Shown: piece after piece, positions 1 through 12,965 of the stretch | How the letters are laid out: every line of letters starts with the position of its first letter | Position numbering within the stretch: position 1 is the first letter of the stretch | From: Campylorhamphus procurvoides | Lineage: Eukaryota > Chordata > Aves > Passeriformes > Dendrocolaptidae | Direction of reading: 5' to 3' | Length of the DNA stretch: 64,000 nucleotides | NCBI GenBank assembly: GCA_013396655.1 | Contig: WBMV01006680.1 | Span: 558,001 to 622,000, forward strand | Made by a program: the position numbers and the translations under genes | The notes under the pieces: generated by a model | What the model was told of the DNA's origin: nothing | Databases searched by the model: none | What the model saw: only the letters and a program-made list of their open reading frames with translations

Positions 1-1209
1 TGATCTGAGTTCTAAAGGGAACTGGAGCTTTCTCTCCCTGGTCTGCACCATCCCCTTCCCTCTGTCTCTCTTTTAGTCTTTTAATGAACTCCATTATTTA
101 GCCTGGCCTAATGTTTCAGGTTTAGCAGCCATCCTAAGTGAATTATTGGCCTTGTAATTTACTAATTTTCATCCCATTTCAATTACTCAAGTCCTTCAAG
201 TGCCCAAATTGTCATCTTTATTCTCCTATATATTGACAATATCCTCTCACATTTGTCATCAGAGCACCGTATTACCACACACCCACTCTGTGCCAGGGCT
301 GATCATTAAAAATATTGAATAGGATCAGGACAACACAATCCTTGGAAATTCAACTGGTAACCTTCTTTAAGCCTGATAATTTCAAATTACATTTTCCATC
401 CTTGAGCCATTTTGCCCATTTTTACCAGCCTCTCCAGGAATTGCCTACACTACCTGCTCTACAGAAGCCCAGATGGCCTAAAACAATGAGTAATCTTAGC
501 AAACCCAGGTACTGAGTCAGCTCAGCACAATCTACCCATGGAAAACCACACAACATTGTATCTAACTATTCACTTTTCTGCCTGGTTTGAATTATGTTTA
601 ATAACAAAATTTGTTTCAAGCTCCCCTTTGCGAAGTAGACAAATGATTATCTCCAAGTTTTCCATATTTCCTACTATGAAATCTATCCTGATAACCTACC
701 TAAGTTTAACCAAAGCTTATATAAATTTGCCAAGATAAATAAATTTATGTTTGTGTATCAGTCCCTACTGAGGAATAAGAAGGATCCAAATTACTTCCCT
801 CCCAGGCAACCAAACCCTGTCTCAGCTGAGCAGGTTTGCCTCCACCCCGTAAAAACAAAACCACCAGCAGCGTTTTCAGGACTCCCAAAGCCTTTAGAAC
901 CAAGTCAGAAGGATCTGCAGCAAACCCTGATGTGAAGGCTCTTCATACCAAACACAAGAAGAAACACACAGGGAGCAATGAGGGATGGGAAAGCCTGTTT
1001 GCACCCACTGCCAGATTCCACAGGGTGTGCCCACGTGCCATGGGCTGATCCCTAAATTTCTAACACCCCAGCAGACAAGCCAGTCCCAGGCAAGCACAGA
1101 TCATTGCTTTGGTCATCTCTGGGACCACTGACCACGGGCTCCCCTTCTGGGGCAGGGGGATGGCCCACCACACCTTCACTGCTCCATATCTGAAGGCAAT
1201 GAACAGGGT

Positions 1210-1352
1210 TAGAACCATTTAGGTTGGAAGACCTCTGAGATGACCAAGCCCAACCTGTGATGATCCCCACCATGTCACCCAGAGCAGAGCACTGAGTGCC
1301 ACATCCTGTCCCTTCCCCAACACCTCCAGGGTGGGATTCCAAACCTCCCTGG
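1210..1352 (-). mobile_element. CR1 LINE 3' fragment
   Basis: The plus strand reads AGAACCATTTAGGTTGGAAG, then a CCAAGCCCAACCTGTGATGA segment, GAGTGCCACATCCTGTC and AACACCTCCAGGGTGGGATT. This is the reverse complement of a CR1 3' region as found in birds and other sauropsids. It is truncated and diverged, as usual for CR1, with no coding capacity left. End points are approximate. Confidence 0.75.
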
Positions 1353-4300
1353 GCAGGCAGCATCAGTGGAGCCCAGCTGGCAGCCCCCTGAGCTGTGCCC
1401 ACCCTGCAGGAACTGAGAGCAGCCCATCACTGCAGCCCCGAGGAGGGCAGAGGCAGAGCCCCAGAGCAGCCTGTTCCTCGCCCTGTGCAGGGAGAAGATG
1501 GGCACAGTGCTGCTTTTCAGATCACTCATGGCTCTGATGCTGCTCCCACAAGAGATTTATATTAAACAGAAACTGTCCTCACTCCTGGTTTTCATTTGTG
1601 CCCCTTTCTCTGGGCGACATCTCATCGCGGGCGGCAGAAGGAGCGCTCAGATTTATAACCAGCACAGGCCTGTGATGGGGATGGGGCAATCCTTCCAGGA
1701 GACACATCCCCATGACCCACCCGAGCTGCTGCTGCTCTGCAGGACCTATGTGAGAGCCCTGCCAGGGGCCCAGCCCTGCACATCTGTCACCTCCACCTCG
1801 GCCAGCTCCTCCCCAGCAAACCCCTCGCACGCGGCTCCCTTTGCTCTTCCAATGTTGGAAGGAAACGGCACATTTTCAATTGTGACTTTATTTTCCAGCT
1901 TGTTTTATGCTGAAGTTATTTTAGCTTTTATGAAAGGAAATAATGGGGAAAGATGAAGGCTTCATTCCACTGTGCTGACAACATACTGGGGGAGAAATGG
2001 TGCAGTTAATAATGTAAACTTGATGTATGTAAGCACAGCTGGTTTGGGAACATCTTTTCAGAAGCACTAATTTATACTTTGCCTTTATTTTGTGTTTTGG
2101 TTTATGATTTTGATTAGCCACTAGAATGAGCTGTCTTAATTGCTTTCTGCTAAACTGCTTAAAAGCAAAAAAAACCCTGAAACCGTAAGACCTTTTTTGC
2201 TTTATTAGATTTTTACTAAATTATTAGATTCAGAAATCAACACCCAACCTTAAAGGTTGCCAGATACCTTCAGGACTCTGCAGGAAGAGGGAAAAGGGAA
2301 GGGAAATCCCAAATCCTCCACAGCATTTTCAGTCCTGTGTCACACTAACTTCTTCCAGTGATCTAGTTTACTTTTTGCATCTTAATTCAAGGGTTTATGC
2401 ACAAAATACACATTACTACCAGTATTAAATGGCTACTCCTTTCGTTTCCTGCCCTCCCAGCACTCTTTAAATTCATTATGTATTTACTTATCAAAAAAGG
2501 CAAACACAGGCAAGGAAGAAAAAACAGCAGCAGAAGAGTGGGAGATGCCTTTGAGAGTCACACATTAACACACAGCCACTTTGCCTTCCTCTACAGATTT
2601 AGTATTTACCTCTTCTGAAAACACTGCTTTAAAACTCTATTTTCTGGAACTACTTTTATTTTAAATTTAAATATCAAACTGTTCTGAAATGCTTTCAGAA
2701 ACTTTTGCCTTTTATCAAAGTCATAGTTATTTAAGCAGAAGATGCAAACAAGCTCTTGTTTTAGTTGAAATCAGATAATAAAACTTCTGAAAGACACTTA
2801 AAAATATGGAAACCTACCAAGGCTTATGAAACTGAAACAGTCTTTGCAGGATTAGAAATATGTAATTCAGCTAAAACAAAGACTTCCTCCTGTAAACAAT
2901 GATTTTTCATTACCAAATACCTGCAGCACTGAAAACAGCCTCTACCTTTGGCAAAGTTACTCTGAAGAAAACTCAGTCATGAGGCTTTTCCAGTGACACT
3001 GGGCTGATCAGTGTGGCAGCCTCAGGTGTTAATGCTTCATCTACCTTGAAAAACAAAAGTAATAACCCAGAAAGATCAGTATTCTAAGTTTGTTATTCCG
3101 TGTTAAATTACTGTGCATTCCCTGCATTATTACAGCATCCCAGCAGTGGCACTGCCCACAGCCCCACAAGGTTAGTGCCCAGCAGTCCCTCCCAGCTGTC
3201 CTAGTGGGGAGCATCAAACCCTGCCAGGTAAGGACACATCACAAAGTTCAGCCACAGCTTTTAGCTGCAATGCAAACTGCAAGACAATCTGCTTCAATGG
3301 GTCAAATACCCTCCACTGAGGAAGAATCAGGCTGGAAACCCAAGAAACCCAACTCCTGAGCTACCACTGAGCTTCTCAGTGCCCTCAGTGTTTGTCACAC
3401 CCTCCTCCCAAAGCCATAGTTAAGCCTCATAAACACACTCTACTTGCCCTCTTCCTATAGCCAAATACTCTTAACAGGGCTAACCTGTTGGGGGAAAAGG
3501 GCTCTTTTAATAAAGAACAAGTCAAACCTTTTTTGAAGGGAGAAAAAATAAAAGACATTTTAATGTAACAATCTATTTTGCAGCCAAGCCAACTAACTTC
3601 TGCAAGAAAAACATTTAGTCAGTATTAAAAAGCAGAAAGCACCTTACATTTTGATTAATTTGATACTCCTGTATTATGCATAAAGCCACTCATTCATTTT
3701 GCCCTGCAAACTATTCTTATCCAAGAACAGATAGGATCAGAGAGAAGCAGTGAAGGATTTTATTAAAGTAAACACAACCCCAGTGGAACATGCTCGTTAT
3801 GGAAATACACCAGCAGTTGGTAAAAAATGGGCCATTTCATATGGATGTAATAAATATTTTCATGGACACATACCTACTGTTCTCTCAAAGGTTTAAATGC
3901 ATAACTATTCAAAAGCTTTTCCTGGTGTCTGCCTAAGCAGATGTCAGTCACCTACCACTTTTTAGACATTTTAGAAGCTTCCCAGGTAGGAAACAAGAAC
4001 ACTGGTATCAAGCAAAGGCAGCAGGAGAGCGTGTAGACTTCTTCCCAACTGAACACAGAGCCCACCCCTTCCTATGGAATCACATCCTGATCCTCCCCAT
4101 GGATGGCAATGCATCTGCAAATAAATGCCTTACACATTAACTTATTGGGAAAGGAAACAACCACGAGCAGAGCCAGCTGCAGCAATAGGTGTTCTGCAGT
4201 AATAGATGGGCAATGCCAGGCAGCAATTTCACAGCAAGCCACAGGGCAGGAGTTAATCCATCTCCTAAACCTGATGGATGAACTTCCTCAACATGATAAA

Positions 4301-4623
4301 AATATGAGTGCTGCTTTCTATCAGAAGCTGGCCAGCAGCTTCGTGCTTGTGAAACGCTCAGGTTACAACTCAGATTCCTCGTTATACTCCCCAAATTACT
4401 CTTTTAATGAAGCTCCAAGGCCTGTCATACCTGCTGCTGATAAAACCAGATAGGTCATCCCAGCACAGCCTTTCCCTGGCATAGAGAAGCCAAAACCAGC
4501 CAAACAGCAACTGAGGTACCTGAGCTGGTGCACTGCCCAGTTCTCATCCTGTCACACACTCCACATCTGCTCACTCCTCAGTGGGCCCCAAGTTTGACGT
4601 GGGAGTTCGATTTTCTTTGTTCA

Positions 4624-4785
4624 TTGAATCATAGAATAGTTTGGGAAGAGACCTTGAAGTTCATCACATTCCAACCCCCTGCCATGGGCAGGGACACCTT
4701 CCACTATCCCAGGTCACTCCCAGCCCTGTCCAACACAGCCTTGGACACTTGGACACTTGCCACAACTTCTCTGGAAAACCTTTTC
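4624..4785 (-). mobile_element. CR1 LINE 3' fragment
   Basis: The plus strand begins TGAATCATAGAATAGTTTGG, which is the reverse complement of the CR1 terminal ATTCTATGA repeats. It continues through CCAACCCCCTGCCATGGGCA, GGGACACCTTCCACTATCCC and CTGTCCAACACAGCCTTGGA to CACAACTTCTCTGG. A short ACACTTGG duplication interrupts it near 4745. It is 5'-truncated and non-coding. Confidence 0.9.
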
Positions 4786-4935
4786 AATAGCCTTCCTTCA
4801 GCAGAAGACATGGCAATGGCTGTTAGGGATGGCTGGCTCCTCCACCCACCATGGATATACTTCTCTACTCCAGAGATGAAAAATCCCCCTCTGGTGCCAC
4901 CCATCATGGCAGAGTCTCACAGGTGAGCTGTGTTG

Positions 4936-4991
4936 GACCAGGTAAGGACCTGCCTGTGGCACAGCAAGGACAACGGTGGGAAGCAGAGAAG
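4936..4991. repeat. 56-bp direct repeat, second copy at 5266-5321
   Basis: The 56 bases starting GACCAGGTAAGGACCTGCCT recur without change 330 bp downstream. The first copy ends exactly at the single N at 4992, which marks an assembly join. This makes an assembly artefact more likely than a true local duplication. Confidence 0.85.
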
Positions 4992-5940
4992 NCACACCAC
5001 ATCCTTCAGCTCGGCAGTCTCCCCACAAAGGAACAAGAGCCACCAAGCACTAGCACCATGAGTTGGCAGATCTCTCTCCCACCCACCTTTCCTCCACCCT
5101 GAGTGCAGAAAAATGCCTTGAAGTTTAGTATGAGAAGAAAAAGCGAAGGAAATGCAAGCCCCCAGAGAAGGGTGGTGCCCATCAGCTCCAGTGCAGGGCT
5201 CAGCTCCTGCAGCATCCACGGAGGGGACTTCACACCCTGCAGAGCCACCTCCCCTGCTCCAACACGACCAGGTAAGGACCTGCCTGTGGCACAGCAAGGA
5301 CAACGGTGGGAAGCAGAGAAGCCTCTCTGGAGCAGAGACACAGTAGAGAAGGTTCTGGGAGCCACAAGGAGAGATGTGAAGCCTCAGAGGTGCCACCCCG
5401 ACAGGGACAGCCAGGCAGAGCTCCGGGCTGGGCACTGCCAGCTTCTCATGGAGACACAACTTCCAGAACCCCACAGCTCACTAAAACCCTCAAAACTGAG
5501 GTTCCCAGCTCTGGGCTTTGCTTAACTGAGACACAATAAAACCAGAATTGAGAGTAAACTTTTCTTTTTGTTTGGAAGATAACCAAGTTCTGTACTCTTC
5601 ACTCCCTAAAAAGCTTTCGCTTTTTATTAACTCACAATATTCAAAATCATCTTCAATTTTAGGTTATATTCTTATGCTAAAGTTCAAAAAGAATTAAAAC
5701 CAAAATAAAAACACCCAGACCTTTCACATAACATGAACTAAATGCTAGCAAACACCCACTCTCCCATTAGGAGCCCAAGGCCCAGGCACATAAACTAACT
5801 TTACTAGAGACACCATGAATCTTGTTTGCTTCTGAACACGCTTGTGGCAGTGCACACAGATATATGCGTGTGCACACACTGCCCAAAACCATCCCCTGCT
5901 TGCATGAAAACTCCTGACCCTTCTTTACCAGTGTTTTTGC

Positions 5941-6190
5941 AAATACTGCCTTGGTGAAAAATGTATAAGAGTAATGAAATTCCTGGCCGAGGCTTTAATC
6001 TCGAGTCACTTCTATAACAGGGGGTGGATCAGAGAGTATAATTTGCTGTTATCACGCTGCTCATCTCCTGTGTTGACAATAGAAATCCTCCTGTTAGTTT
6101 TTCTTAGACAAACGTGACCCCAACCTGATATGACACTTTATTTTTTCAGCTGTGTAACAACAGTCTTAAACCAGGTGCTTTCTGAGCTGC
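5941..6190. promoter_or_regulatory. Candidate conserved non-coding element
   Basis: Mixed-composition unique sequence in DACH2 intron 1 with CTTTAATCTCGAGTC, GTATAATTTGCTGTTATCAC and CAGCTGT (E-box). It lacks repeats and drifted simple tracts. Enhancer function is a guess from texture and gene context; no alignment was possible. Confidence 0.25.
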
Positions 6191-7552
6191 ATTATCTCAT
6201 TTTGGGAAACTTTTGTGTTGCAATCAGCAAGAGAACAAAAAAACTTTGCCTAAATTTGTAGATTTATAAATTAAATTCTGCATACCAACTTCTTGGTACT
6301 TTCACATCTTGCTAGTAACAAAAATATTTGACTATTTCGTGTTTTTCACGCTTCTAATTAAAATTCTAAAGTATGGTTCATACCAGTAACACTCCAGCAT
6401 AAACTGAAAGCACTAATACGTTTTAAATATTTTTCTTTTCAAACAATTGATCATTAGTGTTTTCTGGAGGTTCTTTGGTAGGGAATAGACGTATCCTGTT
6501 GTTTTTATGCCTGCATATTCATCAGTCTAAAACAATTTTAGACCCCAGCCTCTTTGGTATTGTGTTTTAGTACTTGCTGGCACTAGGATTTTGCACCACA
6601 GCCCTCGATTTATAGCCCTCATTTAGCCATCATGCTATTCAAACCCTGACTTTAAATATCCGCCACACAGATATGAGTAACAAAAAGAGACAGAGTATAG
6701 CTATTGTGCCTTCAAAGAAAAGCAATAAACCATTCTGCTTGCTCTCCTTCATGTTCTTTAATTCATTTCATTTCATTTTAACTACCCAGAACAATTTCAC
6801 CAGCCATTAGCCTGGAATGAAACCTTACAAAGGCTGATTGTTGTTATAAAGATGGGTCCCAGCACTCCCTCCCCCTCCTTTTCATAAGTTTTAGGACAAA
6901 TAGGCTACTTCATAGCCACAGCTTTGTTTTTTAAAAGAGAGAATTCTTGCGAAGCAAAGGACAGACAAACTGCTTCACATCCACATTCAAAAGCCTCCAC
7001 AACAACACGCACACTGAGCTGGGCTGGCTGGGAGCCCCAAACGTGGCCCGTGAGCAGGGAAGGCACAACAAAGGATGGATCCCGGGCATTTTGTGCACGA
7101 GGTGCGTCCACCGACACGCAAACACTGCTGTGTGCCCTGCAGTCCCTGGGAAGCACCAAAGGCTCAGCTGCACCAGGGCCAACTTGAAACAGGGGGGGAA
7201 AAAAGAGTGAGCATAAATTCCACGAGCACAGTTTTGTATTTTGCAGAAATAAACCTTTGTGAGTGTCATCTCCGACAGCCTACGCCAAGAAAAAGCCGCA
7301 CATTTTTGTCTCACTGTAGCCATGTTTGGAAAACAATCTTAGCTAGAGAAAAAATAGAGCCATGCTATTTCTTCCAGTTTGTAAAGAACAGCACACCTTA
7401 CATTTAGCATCTTCTTGGAAAGCCGTGAAGAGAGAGATTCGTTCTAAAAAAGGGCTCCAGTGCTGGATTGTGCTTTCCCCAAGAGGCTGGTGGCAGCTCC
7501 CCAGCCCGAGCTGGTCCCTGCTCAGCGTGGTGGCCCCAAACCCGTGACAGCA

Positions 7553-7597
7553 AACCCTAACCCTAGGGTTAGGGCCCCAAACCCTAACCCTAACCCC
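7553..7597. repeat. Short interstitial telomere-like repeat with palindrome
   Basis: Two CCCTAA-type units meet TTAGGG units to form a perfect 20-bp palindrome at 7555-7574 (CCCTAACCCTAGGGTTAGGG). After CCCCAAA, two or three more CCCTAA units follow. Flanking sequence is also partly doubled: GGCCCCAAACCC begins at 7532 and again at 7573, each followed by an ACAGCAA-type stretch. This is a very short interstitial telomeric sequence in DACH2 intron 1. Confidence 0.85.
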
Positions 7598-10500
7598 ATA
7601 ACAGCAACACCCCAAATTAGAACGTACGTATATGGAGCAACATCCCCACAAAACGTTCACAGCCCTGTCCAACAACCATGTACCTTTGATCCTTCCCAAC
7701 AAACAGATCAGAGAAATCTTTTCCAACAAAGTGTCAACAAACTGTCTGCACAGACAACTCCCTCCTCGGCTGGTGTATTATGTGGTTTGTATTATTTTTA
7801 TTCCTTGGTTAAGTGTCACACTTGTCAAAAGAGTGAACGCCACTTTTCCATAGTAACACGGTTTTGTGATGGAAGTTGTGAAACCTTCAAGGCTCACAGA
7901 TATTTCCACAAATATCCAGTATCTGCTCAAACATTAACACGGCGAGCTCAGAAATCAAAGGAATGCATTTCTGTGTTTTCTTCTCCACAAAGATATCAAA
8001 ACTGCTCCTGAAATTCAGACATTTTCTTCCTCTGCCCAAAACAGACAAAGCTTAACTAAACAACTGTGATTTCTTTCATCATACCACAAGAAAAAGCAGT
8101 TTAAAAGAAAGTCAAAGTAATGATACAAGCCAGAAATTACTTCTCATGTAGTGACAAAAAACTTGGAACATGAGATTATGTTGAGTGTGAGAGTGTCTAT
8201 AAACAGAGCTGCTTTATCCCATCTGAGCTGTTATTGGTGATGCCAATAATCAGTTTAAAGATGAACTCTGCAAAACTGCATGTTTTACTACTCACTTCCA
8301 AACTATGTAAATGAACCCCATATTAAACTGTGGCATGTTAGAGGTAGGCTTGGCACCCAGCACCTTCCAGAATGTTCCTTTATGTCCCCCCACCACTAAG
8401 TTACGTCACTAATGCGTGGCTTTCCTGTTTATTTGAAATACAAAGACACTGGAAAGGGGAATTGTCAGAAGCTGTGCAAGATCATTTATCAGTACACCAC
8501 CAAGACAAAACACCAAGTGCAGGCCTGTACCTCTGTTCAGAGGATTCAAATCTGATCTAGCAACGATAAAGAAACCACAATAAAATATTTCACGTTCAAC
8601 ACTGTGTGGATTCTGCCAGAACATTTAACTAAGCAGGATGTATCAAATTTTATTAGCTCTGCAAACAGAAGTAGTTGGGAATTCCTACAAAACAACTGCC
8701 CATAGAGCAACAGAACACACAGGGTGCTTGGGTATTGCTGGACACCAAGCAGCATTCCTGCACCCTTTTTGGGGGATACCACTCACAGCAACCACCAGAA
8801 ATCCTGACAAGAACAGAAGAGACAAGTTTTATTGTCTTAATAAAAGTTCACAGACATGAATCAAATCTACACAACTGTGGATTTGATAAAGCACCAGTGA
8901 CTTTGGAGTCACTGCAGAACCAGCTGTATGTGACGAACAGGACAGCTCAGCTTCTGCTTTTGGAGCACATGGCACCACTGAATTAGAATGTTTGTGCCTT
9001 ATTACACTGTCATTTGGTCCAAAAGTTAACACTCCAAGATTAATTATGACTCTTTAAAGGAAGCACTGCTACGCACATCTTCAAACGACCACTTAATCCT
9101 CTCCCTGACATTTATTTAAATGTGGACTTTTCACCTTCATGCCCCCCACTCTGCAGGACGTTGTTAGTGAACTCAATTAGCAGCATCAGTACTTTGCAGT
9201 CCAAGTACCTCCACTCTCAGCACTCTCAGCAGCAGAAAATACTGTTTCCTTCCAGCTTCACAGTTTTCATACAAGCCCTGAGAGCTGTTAAACTGAAATG
9301 CTGTTCTCTCCCGCAGGAGAAAGGGATGGCCAGGAATAGCTGCCCTGAACAGACTGGCTGTTTACACAGCAACAGCACTCTGCAACCTGCCAGGTAGCAA
9401 CACTGACACAGATTTTAACATCTCCAGCTTCCCCACACTCAACATGTCTTAATTTCTGATCTGAGGCTGCTGCATTAATGAGCACAGATGCAGAAACTCA
9501 CTGCACTGGCTGTGTGCAAGTGGCTGGGGCTGAGAGGGGTCCATGATCTGCAAGACCTCAGGGTTTGGGAGCTAAATATTCCAAAATTGCACATCCTTCT
9601 CCATCTCTAGACTGCTTTAAAGATACATTTATATATATGACTGCATTTAAACATTAGAAAAATAATCTAACAAAATACATGTTCAAATAGTAAGTCAAAT
9701 ATTTTTTAAAAATATTTTTAGAGTTCACAATAGAACCTTGGAGTCCCTTTACAGACTGTCTCAATAAGGTATGCTGTGGACATGCTGATATTCCAAATAA
9801 CTTCAGCTCTGCCTCACAGGCCCTCTGCTGCATCTGCTGCATCCTGCACATCAGCACACGGTGACAGCAGAGCCAATCCAAGTATTAAAGTTTATGTATT
9901 GCTGCACAGCCTGGAGAAGGGGGGATATCCTATATCCCCAGATATCCTATATATCTATATGGACAGACAGATGTAGGGTCATTCTGGAGCCCAGACCAGC
10001 ACTGCCAGCACAGCGATGCCAGCAGACTTTAGTGGGGTCATCTCAGCATCCCCCTGTCACTACACACAGAAAACCCCCAAAATGAAAACCCACCACTCCA
10101 AATCAGACCCAAGTTTGTACTTCCCTCTCCCAAACTGTTCCACTGCACCGCTGGCATTCCTAGGTTTCACTCCTTGCTCAGTAAATCCAGACAATGAAGC
10201 TGGAGGCATTAAACACTGATCACAGAGTGGCCACCCTGGGATGAGAGGGGAGGGAAGCAGCAGCTCCCTCATTCCAGCAGCCTGGATCACAGGTACTGAC
10301 ACTGAGGGACGAGGCTTTCATAGAAGGGCACAAAACCAGGAAAAACCTCAGATAATTTACAATGCCAGCTTTGTAAAATTATTTTCACACACACAGAGCT
10401 ATCACAGAACTTCCCCTATGAGAGCAAGAGGCAATTCAGCAGCAGACTGCAACCTTAAAATAAGAACTACATTAATTATCCATGAGGGGGGAAAAAAAAG

Positions 10501-12619
10501 GAAAGTAAAAAAACTGTTCTAAACAAGCAGAGTTCCTATACAACAGCTTATTTGTCCCCTCCATCCTTGCCACTTACAGTGACACAAAACACAGATTGGC
10601 ACTCAGGGAAAGCAGCAATAAGGAATGTGTCTTCTGGAGCATTGTTTCCAAGTTCAGCCCAGTCCCACAGAAGCTGTAAAAACTTCCAAGTCTGCTAAAT
10701 CTGTTATATTTATTGTGCATGCTAAGATGCCACACAAGAAATGCTTTTAAAAAACAAATTTTATAAATAGCATTCCCATTGCTTTGAACTGTGGGATGCA
10801 GCCACCTCCTGCTGTAATCAATGACCAGAATCACTGACCTAAGCAGTTGCAGGTCACCTTCCAGACCCAAATTTGGGCTTGCCATCACAGTATGGAAATA
10901 GCCACACCCTTGTTCAAAACCCATACCATAGATACTCCTTCACTTTATTCATATTAGAAAGTCCCATAAAAGAGGTGGAGATGGATTTTTTTGTTGTTGC
11001 CTAAGCAAATATTCAGTTTTATGGGTGAAATATACTTAACTGGTTTTACAAAAATAGACCTAAAACCAGTGAGTCTGTAAACCAGAATATTATTTAATAC
11101 TCTTATTAACTGCAGTTTGCTTAATCGCAATATTTAAGTCATGAGTAGATCTAAAATTGTCAGATGCATTTAATTGAAATACTATCCCTAGAGCTAAACA
11201 CTGTGTGTTTTTATAATAAGATACATGTTATTCATGATTAACTAACTGCTCCCTTTCCACAGAAAATCCCACAGAAAAAGCCAGGGGAGAATGGGGAGCA
11301 AAACCACATTATGGAGCTGGGGGAAAGGGAGGTGTTGGGTTTTTTGATGGGTTTGGTTTGTGTTTGATCATTCTGCATTTAATGAAGTCACCTTTAGTCC
11401 TTTTTTTCCCCTCTATTATCTCAAGAAGTTATGTCTTCGTGTAAAAAATGAAAGAGCATTCCTCCTCTCTTCTTTCTTACTAAAACTCCTCACCTTCCCT
11501 CTATCTCCAATTCTAATCTGTTTTGGATTAATGTCAAAGTCCTAACAAAATTCAAGTAGGTCTAAGAGACTACAAACCAAACAAAAGCACTTTTTGAAAA
11601 CACATATTTCATGGGTTTTGACCAAATGAAAAAAAAACCCTCAGAGTACCAGATTCAATTTCACTTTGGTGGAAAGGGGGTAAATGAAGAGATAGGAACT
11701 GGATCCAGTGCTTTCCTCTCCCTGGCATATCATAAAATTATCATATATATACTCTTCATCATCTACAAAATGCTCAGTCCAAATAACTTCCAATTTGGCT
11801 TTTGTTAAAAAAATATTTCCCGAAGAGCCAACAGTGTATATGAACTGGAAAACATCTGTAGTAGCTGCACACAGCTCAGACAGAAACTACTCCAGTTTAT
11901 CCTGTTGTTAATCTGCAAGTGCAGCACAGAATTAACAGTATAGGCATGGAAGGCAAAACTAAAATTCCCATTGTATGTACAGATCAAGAAGAAAACTATA
12001 TTCTGTTGGGAAAATAAATTAAAATAATAGTATAAAAATAACAGGTATTTCAATAACTTTCTGTCCAGCTGAAGAATCTATCTTGATGAAAACTTCAAAC
12101 CAATTGCTGTTACAAATAATTAAGACAACACATCTACTTAAAAAAATAAAAATAGAAAAAAAAGGGCTTTTAATTCTTTATATTTTTTTCCCTATTCATG
12201 GTCCACAAGGAAAAATCAGAGCAGTAGAAGTAATATATACAGGGCAAGATATGCAGCTGAAAAGCTGAACAACCCAGTAATGCACACTTGGTTAATTTGA
12301 CTTTTTGTTCTTTGCTTTAAGATCTCCACCACAGAAGTTCTGCTCAACATATTCTTGCCCGTGACAATCTGCACCAGAATTAGTGTCTCTCAAGTAGCAA
12401 GTGTAGCATACACAACAATCTCAATGAGAGAGGCAATTAACAACTGCTGCAAAAAATAATTATATATAAAGATGGTTGGAAAGACAATACTCTATCTAAA
12501 ATGACCTCGCTGTATTCATAGCACTGATAAAACAGTTTTCCTTTAAAAAATGCCGCTTTTTTTATTCATCAAAAGAGAAAAGCCCCAAGGTCACCTGTCA
12601 ATAACAGAACAAACCCTCA

Positions 12620-12965
12620 GTAAATCACAGTGCTTCACAAATAAATTCCTCATCAGTAATTAAAACCAGGCCTCTCTGGCCCTGTGTTATCAGCTCATCA
12701 AATTCATTGCTCATCTAGAATAACAGATCCACATCTGCAGTCATTACAGCATGCCAGATAAATCAATCCTCTCAATGATGCTTTGAGCCATCTCTGCTCC
12801 CTTTTAACCAGCCCGATATTTATTTCCCCCTGACACTTCTGACATTCTATTTACTGTAGGCAAATGGAACTCATACGGCACCTTGTAATGGCTTTACCAA
12901 ACCCCATTGTGGGGCATATCTTCCAAGAGTGATGGGCGCAATAAACAAGGTTTTATGGGCTAAGT
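12620..12965. promoter_or_regulatory. Candidate conserved non-coding element
   Basis: Repeat-free block with homeodomain- and FOX-like motifs: AAATTCATTGCTCATC, AGATAAATCAATCC, CGATATTTATTTCC and CGCAATAAACAAGG next to TTTTATGGGC. Dense developmental motifs in an intron of a developmental regulator suggest an enhancer. Conservation is not tested. Confidence 0.3.

Noticed and set aside
1498..1956. 152-codon plus-strand open frame
   Set aside because: Lies in GC-richer intron with overlapping frames on both strands; nothing resembles a known protein.
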